A stretch of DNA of 64,000 nucleotides from contig CAZKBH010000007.1 in the NCBI GenBank assembly GCA_964550795.1, positions 1 to 64,000 of the forward strand. Reading direction: 5' to 3'. Below, in pieces: positions 1 to 8,289 of this stretch. How positions within the stretch are numbered: the stretch's first letter is position 1; each line of letters starts with the position of its first letter. The stretch comes from M3007 sp964550795 (GTDB taxonomy: Bacteria > Bacteroidota > Bacteroidia > Chitinophagales > Saprospiraceae). Below the pieces are notes generated by a model. It was not told the origin of the DNA. It made no database searches and saw only the letters and a program-made list of their open reading frames with translations. The position numbers were made by a program, and so were the translations under genes.

Positions 1-333
1 AGCGAAAACAAAGAAAACGTAGTGGTGCTCGGATTCCCCTGCAATGATTTTATGGGACAGGAGCCCGGCACAGCCGAACAGATTGCCGAGTTTTGTCAAA
101 AAAACTACGGGGTGAGTTTCCCCATGTTTGAGAAGGTTAGCGTGAAGGGCAAAGATAAATCCCCGATTTACCAGTGGCTGACTGATCCGGCTAAAAACGG
201 CTGGAACAAAGACGAGCCCAGCTGGAATTTCTGCAAGTATCTGATTAACGAAAAAGGCGAACTCACGCATTTTTTCGCCTCTAAAGTGAAGCCCGACAGC
301 CCGGAGTTTTTAAGTGCCTTGGGAGGAAAATGA
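1..333 (+). CDS. Glutathione peroxidase family protein, 3' part only
   Basis: This is the C-terminal 110 residues of a thiol peroxidase of the glutathione peroxidase family, which reduces peroxides with thioredoxin or glutathione as electron donor. The reading frame is open from base 1, so the gene starts outside the window and the GTG at 22 is only an internal codon. The stretch LGFPCNDFMGQEPG matches the family motif containing the catalytic Gln. Further on, SWNFCKYLI holds the conserved Trp and Asn of the catalytic tetrad. The peroxidatic Cys would lie upstream of the window and cannot be checked. The stop is at 331-333. Confidence 0.9.
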   Translation, partial: SENKENVVVLGFPCNDFMGQEPGTAEQIAEFCQKNYGVSFPMFEKVSVKGKDKSPIYQWLTDPAKNGWNKDEPSWNFCKYLINEKGELTHFFASKVKPDSPEFLSALGGK

Positions 334-379
334 AAAGGATAAGGCCATAACATACTTAATATGCTGATAATATTCAGTA

Positions 380-387
380 TATTTTTG
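380..387 (+). promoter_or_regulatory. Candidate -7 promoter element
   Basis: TATTTTTG fits the Bacteroidota -7 consensus TAnnTTTG and lies 40 bp before the ATG at 427. I see no clear TTG at -33, so this is tentative. Confidence 0.3.
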
Positions 388-426
388 AGACACAAGCCGA
401 AATGATTTTTGTGGAAAATTTCACTC

Positions 427-972
427 ATGGCATTCAATCTTATTTCTCAAACCCAAGAAGACTTGTTAGAGGCTTTTGAGTTCGCTTTGAAACCTTTGCT
501 CTATCCCAGCGAAACAGATGCTCCAATCGAAGTCCAAGTCATCGGAACCGATGAAATTGGCGAGGCTATTTCCACCCAAGACATCGAAGCTTTGTTTTAT
601 GGTGGAGAAGACCAGTTCCCCAGTGCAAGCATAGAATGGGCCGAAGCCAATAGGTTGGAAAGCAATGGTACGCAGCGTTTTTTTCGCGATCTGCCTGATA
701 TTATTACCACTTATCCCAATAACGAATATTTTGTCCAGGAGCAATACCACCGGGATCATGCACCGCATTGGCGGGTACTGCGGGATTTGTTTTTCGATAA
801 CTTGGTGAAACAACGCTGGTTTCGTGCCGATTTGCCTTCACCAGACAATGCACGTTCAGACATCTATCTGGTTGGTCGGCATCTGGAGATAGCCATTGAC
901 TCTGAAACCAATGAAACGCGCACGCGGCTTTTGAATTGGTTTTTGTTGAAAACCTATGTGATAGAGACCTGA
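427..972 (+). CDS. NuiA-like nuclease A inhibitor family protein
   Basis: A 181-residue cytoplasmic protein without a signal peptide. The N-terminal LLYPSETDAPIEV and the C-terminal SDIYLVGR...LKTYVIET match, in order, the Anabaena NuiA inhibitor of the sugar-non-specific nuclease NucA (LLFMSESEYPFEV at the N-terminus, VYVIGE and a terminal VVET). NuiA is about 135 residues. This protein is longer, with an extra segment of roughly 40 residues around residues 85-130 (DHAPHWRVLRDLFFDNLVKQRWF). An earlier TTG in frame at 409 exists, but the ATG at 427 is preferred. No NucA-type nuclease is encoded nearby, so the target is unknown. Inhibition of a nuclease is inferred from the family only. Confidence 0.65.
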   Translation: MAFNLISQTQEDLLEAFEFALKPLLYPSETDAPIEVQVIGTDEIGEAISTQDIEALFYGGEDQFPSASIEWAEANRLESNGTQRFFRDLPDIITTYPNNEYFVQEQYHRDHAPHWRVLRDLFFDNLVKQRWFRADLPSPDNARSDIYLVGRHLEIAIDSETNETRTRLLNWFLLKTYVIET

Positions 973-980
973 TCCTCCGT

Positions 981-2621
981 TTATTCTTCCAAAATGCCCA
1001 CAGGAATAGCTTGTTTGGCAATACCCGGGCCTTGGTAAGAAATGTCTAGCCAGGCGCCACCACCGCCATTAAACCATTCTACCCGAAGTGGATATATGCC
1101 TGGCTCCAGCTTGATTTTACCCGACTTTTCTTGCACACCATGGTCGCCATCGTTGTCCACTACGGGCTTCCCGGATAAATACAATTTACTGCCGTCATCG
1201 GAGCGTGTGTAAAAAGTGTAAAGACCTGATTGAGCAATGCGGATTTGACACTCAAAAACCACGGCGATTTGTTCTGGACGAGGCAATGGGAGTTCATCAG
1301 AAGTGATTTCGTAGCAGGTGCCTGTTGTCGCAGGTTTTTCGCCGCGGAGATCTGGCAATTGCTTCAAATCATCCATCAGATAGCAGGCATAACGAATGGA
1401 AGGTTTTTTGCCTGCAGGAACAAATCGGTATTGAGCTTCAGATATCTCACTTTTTATTAGACCATTTTGGAATACAGCACTCCTGACCACCGTGTTTTGC
1501 TCCAACATTACGGGTGCTTTGTAAATGGGCGATGTTGCAACAGGCTTGGAGCCATCCAGGGTGTATCGTATCTCTGTGTTGCGGGCGAATTTGTTGGGGT
1601 TGTCTATTTGAAATGTGGTGGCTTTTTGAAATAATCCCCCCGCTTGTTTGTTCATGACTGTTTTGGGTAGGAATACTGGCTTATCCAAATACGTTTGAAC
1701 GGCATAATTGCGCTTTGGCTCACTAAAACCCTCAAAGGCGCATTGAACGGGCCGGCCAATCCAGGCATAAGGCTGCTCAACGCCCAAGGCAAATGCGATG
1801 GTGGCTGCATTGTCGTACTGATACACTGGCGTAGGGATTTGGTAGCCCTTTTTCACGCCTTTGCCCCATAAAAGAAAAGGAATTTCCATTTCTGCCAGAG
1901 TCAGCCCACCATGTCCCAAACCAACCCCTCCATGGTCGGAAGAAATGATTACCAAAGTTTTATCCGCAATCCCGGCGGCCTCAATCCCCGCGATGATCTG
2001 CCCAATCAAAGTATCTGCAACCTTCACCGATTCGTAATAAGTTGCGCTGCCGTGACCCGAAACGTGCCCTGCGTGATCCACATGATCGAGGTGCACGAAG
2101 GTGAAAGTGGGTTTTTCTTTTTGAATATACTCGGCGGTCAATTGAGCGGCTTTGTGTTCATTCGGAGCGGCGATATCATAATCCACAGCCGATTTTTCGA
2201 ATAAGCGCCCAAAACCGCCCCAGTGATAGATGGCGCCAATTTTCGCCCCTTTGATCTGATTGTCAATTTCCGCAAAAATAGTCGGAAAAATATCCTCATT
2301 CCCCTGCACCACTGGCGGAAGAATGAAGTTGTCTCGTTCGTATCCATTGTCATGAACGCCATGTTGTTCCACGTCAGCACCCATAATCATGGAAGCCCAG
2401 TTGGAACTTGAACTGCTGGGCGAAACACTGCGGGCGCTCAGGGTAAACGCACCTTGATCCATCAACCGGTCTAAAACGGGGGTTTGAGCTTTGCGAATAC
2501 CATCCGGACTAAGCCCATCCACCCCAATCAAAACAACATGGCGGATGCCAAGATCCTTTTGAGCCTGTATTTCACAGACTAAAAACAAGGCCAATAAGCT
2601 GAAAAATAGTTTTTTACACAT
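981..2621 (-). CDS. Secreted alkaline phosphatase superfamily phosphodiesterase with FN3 and PA14 domains
   Basis: A 546-residue exported enzyme of the type I phosphodiesterase/nucleotide pyrophosphatase group. A signal peptide covers residues 1-20 (ends EIQA). Metal-site residues are visible: D35 in GVDG, the nucleophile region SSSNW (70-74), the D179/D182/H183/H186 cluster, D229-H230 (SSDHGG) and H237. A chitobiase-type FN3 domain follows at about 325-395 (IRYTLDGSKPVATSPIY). A PA14-like carbohydrate-binding module ends the protein at about 455-546 (FYTRSDDGSKLYL, VVDNDGDHG). The same two modules end the fucosidase at 29221. It starts 2 bp after the stop of the upstream phosphoesterase gene, so the two are co-transcribed. 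Release of phosphate from an organic ester is expected; the substrate is unknown. Confidence 0.88.
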   Translation of the reverse strand: MCKKLFFSLLALFLVCEIQAQKDLGIRHVVLIGVDGLSPDGIRKAQTPVLDRLMDQGAFTLSARSVSPSSSSSNWASMIMGADVEQHGVHDNGYERDNFILPPVVQGNEDIFPTIFAEIDNQIKGAKIGAIYHWGGFGRLFEKSAVDYDIAAPNEHKAAQLTAEYIQKEKPTFTFVHLDHVDHAGHVSGHGSATYYESVKVADTLIGQIIAGIEAAGIADKTLVIISSDHGGVGLGHGGLTLAEMEIPFLLWGKGVKKGYQIPTPVYQYDNAATIAFALGVEQPYAWIGRPVQCAFEGFSEPKRNYAVQTYLDKPVFLPKTVMNKQAGGLFQKATTFQIDNPNKFARNTEIRYTLDGSKPVATSPIYKAPVMLEQNTVVRSAVFQNGLIKSEISEAQYRFVPAGKKPSIRYACYLMDDLKQLPDLRGEKPATTGTCYEITSDELPLPRPEQIAVVFECQIRIAQSGLYTFYTRSDDGSKLYLSGKPVVDNDGDHGVQEKSGKIKLEPGIYPLRVEWFNGGGGAWLDISYQGPGIAKQAIPVGILEE

Positions 2622-2623
2622 GG

Positions 2624-5413
2624 CTAGTTTTTGTCTTGTTTTGATTTGATAAAATCCTCTACGTTGTCCAACTGTGGCGATTCCAACATAGACTTCCAGT
2701 CGAATTTTTCATCAAATGGGGTAAGCAATTTCTGTGGGTCGAGCACCCGCGGGTCTGCAGGCAAGGCTCGATAGGGCGTGTAATCGGGCTGCGTGTTGAA
2801 AAAATCGCTCAAATCGGTAGCCCCGGCATCATATTGGTTCAGGTATGGCATTCCGAGAATGTTCCAAAACGTTTTGAAAATGCTCCCGAAACTGGTGTGC
2901 GTGTGGCTGACGTGGTTCTTTTTCGCGTAAGGAGAAATGACCATCAATACACTGCGGTGTGCATCCACATGATCCTGTCCGTCTTGTGCGTCATCTTCGG
3001 TGACTACAATCGCCATATCTTTCCAGTAGGGTGTATTTGAAAGGAACTCCACAATACGGCCCAAGGCCAGGTCATTGTCCGCCATATAACTTTCGCGGAA
3101 GGGGTAGCCTGCCTGCGGTCGTTCCCCGGCGCCATGGTCGTTTGGCAATAAAATGGTGAGCATCTGGGGCATTTTTTCCTTGCCGTCGAGCCATTTTTCC
3201 TTGAATTCGTCCATGAACATATCCGCTCGGAATTGATCCGGAATCGCCATGTTGTAGGTTGGATATCGCTTAGAAGTATGGGCAAACAAGGGCGCTGGCA
3301 CAGGGTAATTGATCAATACTTTTTGCCCATAGTATTTCATCGTGGAATCAGAAATATTGGAGGCCATTTCAGTACCGAAGCCCCAGTTATAGAACGAGGT
3401 GCCATTGCGCTCCAGGTGATCCCACATCGAGCCTGCTTCGTTGTAATCCTCTGGAAATATAGCCCCTGCGGCGCCTGTCCAGCCCCATTTTCCGCGCTCT
3501 TTGCTTTTGGTTTTCACATCGCGGGTGCCGCCATATCCAGCGGGAACGTTGGTTTCAACCCATTGATTCGGGTAAGTATTCACCAGCCAGCGGTGCCCAT
3601 CGGCGCTGTGATCGGAATCCACATAAAAATTGTCAGAAATGCCGAATTGCTGCGCCAGCGCGAGGTGGTTGGGCATCACGGTGGCATTTTCTACGAAGGC
3701 TGTTTTCTTTTTATTCGAGAAAGAACGTTCGTAGCCATAACGTGCAATTTCGGGATCGCCTTTGCCCTTTTTTAATTGTCCGAATACTTCATCGTAGGTG
3801 CGGTTTTCCTTGGAAATGAACACAATATGCTTAATGGGGCTTTTTTTCTCGCCGGGATATTGGGGGATAAGGTCGTTGAAGCTTGAAGCCTCAACGACCT
3901 TGGATACGCGAAAATTATTATCCAACACCTGCTTGGTCCATTTCGGCAAATCTGCATCGGCCGGGATGTCCAGCATGGTCACAGAGCCGTGCATCAAGTG
4001 GCCGACATAACTACCTTCCGGGCCTTCTTTGAACGTGTAACCGCCGTTAGGACCACTTCCGTAACCCTTCGCATTGGCCACAATGAGTTTTTTACCGTCG
4101 GGAGAAACAGCCACTTTGGAGGGGAACCAACCTACGGGTAGATGGCCAAGGACTTGCGCTTTAGAAGGGACACTTTTTGAAAAAGTGTCCCTTCTCGGCA
4201 CCTCAATCACGGCCACTGCATTGATCCCTGATTCAGCCACATACAGCCTTTTTTTATCAGGCGAAAGCGCCAACCCAAACGGGATTACCCCGCGAAATTG
4301 GGCCAATTGGGGCCAGGGTTTCAGAAAAATATTCTGCACCACTTTGCCTTGTTTTGGGTCAATGACCGACACGCAGTCGTTGTTGCCATTGCTCACAAAT
4401 ACAAATTGATCGGTGGCGACCAACGAGTTTGGCCCAGCTCCGCCGACTGCCGGAATCCCTTCGATTTTTTCGCCGACTAAAAAGCCGGTTTTGATTTTGT
4501 GGGTAACCTTGGGCGTATTTCCAGTAAGATCAACAGCCCACACCGAAAATGACTCCGGTGCATTCGGGTCGCCCAATGCCGGAACCTCCATTTTGTCATT
4601 TTTATAGCCCTCCCGCATTTCTTTTGAACCATACGCGGAGGTTGGAAAATCTGCACCGGTATTTTTCAAATCATCCGCTTTCAAGTTTTTTAGCGGACTG
4701 TATTCAAACATCCCAACGTTGGCGACATACACTGTTTTTTCATCCGGCGAGAGCGTCACGCCGAAAGGATAACGCCCCACCGGGACATAGTGCAGTACCT
4801 TTTTGGTTCGGGTATCGGCCACGACGAGGCGGAAGTTACTTTGGTCGCAGACGAAAAGGGTGTTGCCATCGCGGGTTAGGACAAGGTCGCCGAGGTAGCC
4901 ATCCGGGTTATCAGGCTGGGCACATAAGATAGAATCAAGCTTTAAGCCTGATTTCAGGGAATATTGGAATAACTTATTGGATTGTCCGCCTGCCACCCAC
5001 ACCGAGCGGTTGTCGGGGGTAATGGCGATTCCCATGAATACGTCTTCCAGCAGATTCGGGTTGTTGAGCGCGCCTTCTGGCACCTGGCGCACTTTTGGCT
5101 GGCCGCTGGCAGGATTTTCCAGCATCGTGATGGAAAAAGGACGATTGCCAGAGTTGGCCGTGACGGCTACCGACCCATCTGGCGAAAGCGTCAATCCGAA
5201 CGGGTGCGGAGCGATTCGAACCGTATTCCCCATAGGTTTTATGATGCGTCCATTGGGAATAATGGTCTCGCCATCGGTATTGATTTGGCAATAGCGATCC
5301 CCGGCAGGAGCACTGAGGATGGTGTTGCTAAACTTGGTCTGAGTGTTCTTGGGGGTTTGGCAAGCTGCCCAAAACAGGGCTACTGTTAGGGCAAGGGAAA
5401 TAGGTGCTTTCAT
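2624..5413 (-). CDS. Beta-propeller/phosphoesterase fusion lipoprotein (YncE + acid phosphatase-like)
   Basis: A 929-residue lipoprotein; the lipobox is WAAC near residue 18. Residues about 60-510 form a YVTN/YncE beta-propeller with repeated LSPDGxxxxVAN-type blades. Residues about 530-900 are a phosphoesterase domain of the phospholipase C/acid phosphatase family, with the ENRTYDEVFG, SDNFYVDSDHSADGH and VVTEDDAQDGQDHVDAHRS motifs. It is the first gene of a two-gene operon with the phosphodiesterase at 981 and diverges from the TonB receptor at 5590. Codons 407-417 (RRDTFSKSVPS) are encoded by a perfect 33-bp palindrome at 4163-4195, which looks inserted in frame. The propeller may dock a substrate or cell-surface partner; that part is inference. 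Confidence 0.9.
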   Translation of the reverse strand: MKAPISLALTVALFWAACQTPKNTQTKFSNTILSAPAGDRYCQINTDGETIIPNGRIIKPMGNTVRIAPHPFGLTLSPDGSVAVTANSGNRPFSITMLENPASGQPKVRQVPEGALNNPNLLEDVFMGIAITPDNRSVWVAGGQSNKLFQYSLKSGLKLDSILCAQPDNPDGYLGDLVLTRDGNTLFVCDQSNFRLVVADTRTKKVLHYVPVGRYPFGVTLSPDEKTVYVANVGMFEYSPLKNLKADDLKNTGADFPTSAYGSKEMREGYKNDKMEVPALGDPNAPESFSVWAVDLTGNTPKVTHKIKTGFLVGEKIEGIPAVGGAGPNSLVATDQFVFVSNGNNDCVSVIDPKQGKVVQNIFLKPWPQLAQFRGVIPFGLALSPDKKRLYVAESGINAVAVIEVPRRDTFSKSVPSKAQVLGHLPVGWFPSKVAVSPDGKKLIVANAKGYGSGPNGGYTFKEGPEGSYVGHLMHGSVTMLDIPADADLPKWTKQVLDNNFRVSKVVEASSFNDLIPQYPGEKKSPIKHIVFISKENRTYDEVFGQLKKGKGDPEIARYGYERSFSNKKKTAFVENATVMPNHLALAQQFGISDNFYVDSDHSADGHRWLVNTYPNQWVETNVPAGYGGTRDVKTKSKERGKWGWTGAAGAIFPEDYNEAGSMWDHLERNGTSFYNWGFGTEMASNISDSTMKYYGQKVLINYPVPAPLFAHTSKRYPTYNMAIPDQFRADMFMDEFKEKWLDGKEKMPQMLTILLPNDHGAGERPQAGYPFRESYMADNDLALGRIVEFLSNTPYWKDMAIVVTEDDAQDGQDHVDAHRSVLMVISPYAKKNHVSHTHTSFGSIFKTFWNILGMPYLNQYDAGATDLSDFFNTQPDYTPYRALPADPRVLDPQKLLTPFDEKFDWKSMLESPQLDNVEDFIKSKQDKN
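4163..4195. repeat. Perfect 33-bp palindrome inside a coding sequence
   Basis: Arms AGAAGGGACACTTTTT (4163-4178) and AAAAAGTGTCCCTTCT (4180-4195) are exact reverse complements around a single G at 4179. The element is 33 nt, occupies exactly codons 407-417 of the phosphoesterase gene in phase 0, and adds 11 residues at a blade boundary. Confidence 0.9.
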
Positions 5414-5589
5414 GGATCATGTTTAGCCGCGAAGGTCAGGACCAAGGGGGATTCTTACAGCGAATTGAATATGAAATGAATGTGAATTTGAGGGCAGATA
5501 TTTTACCAGAAGTTTTTTTCAACCCTCACAGGTTTCATTTAATTTTCACTTAATCCATGCATTCTACCTTTGCCTGACACCTTTACTGT
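5414..5589. promoter_or_regulatory. Divergent intergenic region with a TACCTTTG element
   Basis: These 176 bp separate the phosphoesterase operon (minus) from the TonB receptor (plus), so they should hold both promoters. TACCTTTG at 5565-5572 matches the TAnnTTTG -7 consensus for the plus gene, giving a leader of only about 10 nt. The -33 element is unclear. This is the place to look for a phosphate-responsive operator; I did not recognise one by eye. Confidence 0.45.
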
Positions 5590-7620
5590 ATGCGCCAATT
5601 TTACCAACTTTTTTTCCTAGCCTTTATCCTTTTGTTCGGCATTCAAACCCTTGATGCCCAGACCCTTGCAGATACAAGCAATCTCCTGAGTGAGCTGGTT
5701 GTAACGACCCAGCGCAGTGCAAAACCACGGTTTAACACCCCGGAAGCCATTGAGGTACTGCGCTTAAAAACCATTCAATCCCAGCAACTTCGCAGCAGCC
5801 CGGAAGCACTGTCCGCCTTGCCAGGTTTGTTTGTGCAAAAAACCAACCATGGCGGTGGTTCCCCCTTTCTGAGAGGACTTACAGGCAATCAAACCCTTCT
5901 GCTCATTGATGGCATCCGGCTCAGTAATGCCACTTTTCGCTATGGGCCAAACCAGTATTTTAATACCATCGACCTGTTTTCACTGGAAAAAATAGAAGCC
6001 TTGCGCGGCAGTGGTTCTGTGCAGTACGGCTCCGATGCGCTTGGCGGAACGATTCAAGCTTTTAGTCTGGCGGTTGATTTATCAGATAAGCCAGGTTTCG
6101 GAGGGGCCGTTCAGTTGCGGGGGGCTTCGCAGGGCATGGAACAGACCGCACGCGCCGAATTGCAGCATAGCACTCGCCGCAGCGCTTTTGGAGCTGGCAT
6201 TACCTGGCGCAATTTTGACGACTTGGTGGGCGGAGATACCACTGGGCGACAAGCCCCCAGCGGCTACCGAGAATTGAATTATGATTTGAAAGGCAAAATT
6301 GCCCTTTCGCGCCGGGCAACACTCACTTTGGCCCATCAAAACGTGCGGCAAAATGAGGTCCCGCTTTTTCACAAAGTCCAACTGGAAAATTTCGCGGTCA
6401 ACCAATTCGAGCCGCAGCGCCGTGTACTGAGTTATGCTCGTTTGGAGCAAGACTTGAGTTCTGGCATCTGGAAATCCCTCAGTGTCACCACTTCACTGCA
6501 TCAAACCGAGGAAGGACGGGAAAGCCGCAAAAACGGTTCAACTGTTCTGCGTATTGAAAACGACCAGGTCCGTTCCCTGGGAATGAACGCGCAGATAACC
6601 ACTGTGTTTGGCAAACATTGGTCGGCCAACAGCGGGGTGGAACTTTACCATGATTTGGTGAACAGTACCCGCGCGGATCTTGACCAAAGCACCGGTGTAT
6701 CCACTTCAAAACGCGGCCTTTACCCCGATGATGCCACCATGATGAGCCTCGCCGCGTATTCCTTGCACGAGTTGGATTTGACTCGTTGGAATTTTACCGC
6801 AGGGGCTCGATGGAACACCTTTGTCATCCAGGTAAAAGACGAGGCTATTGGCTCGGCCAACCAAAAACCTTCGGCTTTGGTGGGCAATTTGGGCGTTTTA
6901 TACAAGCTGAATCGTTTCTCCAACTTGTTTGCCTCCTTAAATACAGGTTTTCGCGCACCCAATATTGACGATCTGGGCACTTTGGGAATTGTGGATTTCC
7001 GGTTTGAAACGCCCAATTACGACCTGCAGCCAGAACGTTCCACCAACTTTCAGATTGGTTATAAGTTGAAAACCAACAAGTTGCAAGGAGAATTGTATCT
7101 CTACCGCAACCAATTGCGCAACCTCATTACCCGGATTAAACAGGACACGCAAACGATGCAGGGTTATCCGCTCTATCAAAAAGAAAATGTGGAAGAAGGC
7201 TTTATTCAAGGCATTGAAACCGCTTGGAGCTACGCATTTGCCCGAAATTGGTCGGCACAGGGCTCGCTTACCTATACCTACGGTCAAAACGGGACGGCTA
7301 AGGAGCCTATGCGGCGCATCCCACCTGTTTTTGGTCGGCTAGCCTTGCAGTTCAAACCGCGGAATTGGTCTTTTGAGTCAGAAGTTTTTATTGCGGACAA
7401 ACAAGCTCGCCTTTCCAAAGGAGATACCGAAGACAATCGAATTCCGAAAGGTGGTACTCCCGGATGGACCGTGGTGAACGTCCACGCTGGTTATTCCTGG
7501 CGGTTGATGGATGTTCGCATTTCGGCGCTCAACCTATGGAATGAGGATTACCGAACGCACGGCTCTGGCGTGAATGGGTATGGTCGTTCCTTGTTTGCTA
7601 CCGTAGGATTGAAGTTTTAA
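5590..7620 (+). CDS. TonB-dependent outer-membrane receptor
   Basis: A 676-residue outer-membrane receptor that imports a ligand using TonB energy. The signal peptide covers residues 1-23 (ends TLDAQ). A TonB-box-like stretch LSELVVTTQR is followed by the plug domain at about 45-150 (SSPEALSALPGLFVQKTNHGGGSPFLRGLTGNQTL shows the family order, and LIDGIRL follows). A 22-strand barrel ends in a terminal aromatic residue (GLKF). The plug resembles heme/hemoglobin-type receptors, but I cannot assign a ligand. It lies beside secreted phosphoesterases and converges on btaB with 15 bp between stops. The ligand may be a phosphorus-containing compound; this is guesswork from context. Confidence 0.9.
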   Translation: MRQFYQLFFLAFILLFGIQTLDAQTLADTSNLLSELVVTTQRSAKPRFNTPEAIEVLRLKTIQSQQLRSSPEALSALPGLFVQKTNHGGGSPFLRGLTGNQTLLLIDGIRLSNATFRYGPNQYFNTIDLFSLEKIEALRGSGSVQYGSDALGGTIQAFSLAVDLSDKPGFGGAVQLRGASQGMEQTARAELQHSTRRSAFGAGITWRNFDDLVGGDTTGRQAPSGYRELNYDLKGKIALSRRATLTLAHQNVRQNEVPLFHKVQLENFAVNQFEPQRRVLSYARLEQDLSSGIWKSLSVTTSLHQTEEGRESRKNGSTVLRIENDQVRSLGMNAQITTVFGKHWSANSGVELYHDLVNSTRADLDQSTGVSTSKRGLYPDDATMMSLAAYSLHELDLTRWNFTAGARWNTFVIQVKDEAIGSANQKPSALVGNLGVLYKLNRFSNLFASLNTGFRAPNIDDLGTLGIVDFRFETPNYDLQPERSTNFQIGYKLKTNKLQGELYLYRNQLRNLITRIKQDTQTMQGYPLYQKENVEEGFIQGIETAWSYAFARNWSAQGSLTYTYGQNGTAKEPMRRIPPVFGRLALQFKPRNWSFESEVFIADKQARLSKGDTEDNRIPKGGTPGWTVVNVHAGYSWRLMDVRISALNLWNEDYRTHGSGVNGYGRSLFATVGLKF

Positions 7621-7635
7621 TCCTGCATTGCTCGA

Positions 7636-8283
7636 TTATTTCTTCCCTACAAACATAAAATAAGTCCACAGTCCGCCGTAGGCTTGGTGCACTTCTAAAT
7701 GTACCGTGGTAAAATGCCGTTGCAAAACTGGAAGCAAATGATTCTCCATCCGCACGTGGTTGTAACGCATCCAGCGGTGAAAAAAACGGAAGGGTGAGTC
7801 ATGAAAATCCACCACCGCGATTTGTCCGCCGGGTGCGAGGTCGTCGTAGGCGCGTTGAAGCGCTTCTTCCCAGCCTGGATTGATCATCGTGAGGCAATAG
7901 GAAAACAGGATGGTATCCGGTTTTACGGGCAATTTCCAGGGACCGGGTGCGTAGGCTTTTTCCAAAAAAAGAATACGCCGGGAATGGCGCTGCAATCTTC
8001 TGGACGCCACCTTGAGCATATCCGGTGAAATATCCAGTCCGATGAGGTGTAGATTGGGGAAAAACCTGGCCAAAGTTTTCAAGTTGTGCCCCGTACCACA
8101 ACCAATTTCCAAAACGGTCTCCTCACTCAACATAGACATCCGCAGCGCGTGAACGATGCGTCGACGACCGAAAAGGTCCGGCCCGCGTGTTGCCTGATAT
8201 ATTTTTGCATGCCATTGGTAATACCCGCGAACGGTTTCGACCTGCGAATCTTTTACTTCCAATTTTGAATCTGCTGTTTGCAT
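7636..8283 (-). CDS. btaB: SAM-dependent N-methyltransferase, BtaB-like
   Basis: A 215-residue class I methyltransferase with the SAM-binding motif VLEIGCGTGHNL at about residues 56-67 and LIGLDISPDML after it. BtaB trimethylates the amino group of diacylglyceryl-homoserine to give the phosphorus-free betaine lipid DGTS. Identification rests on position: it starts 6 bp after the stop of a clear btaA, in the canonical A-then-B order, and on a BtaB-like length. A generic methyltransferase acting on the same lipid would look alike. It is the last gene of the operon running from 11102 down to 7636. Confidence 0.75.
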   Translation of the reverse strand: MQTADSKLEVKDSQVETVRGYYQWHAKIYQATRGPDLFGRRRIVHALRMSMLSEETVLEIGCGTGHNLKTLARFFPNLHLIGLDISPDMLKVASRRLQRHSRRILFLEKAYAPGPWKLPVKPDTILFSYCLTMINPGWEEALQRAYDDLAPGGQIAVVDFHDSPFRFFHRWMRYNHVRMENHLLPVLQRHFTTVHLEVHQAYGGLWTYFMFVGKK

Positions 8284-8289
8284 GAATGT

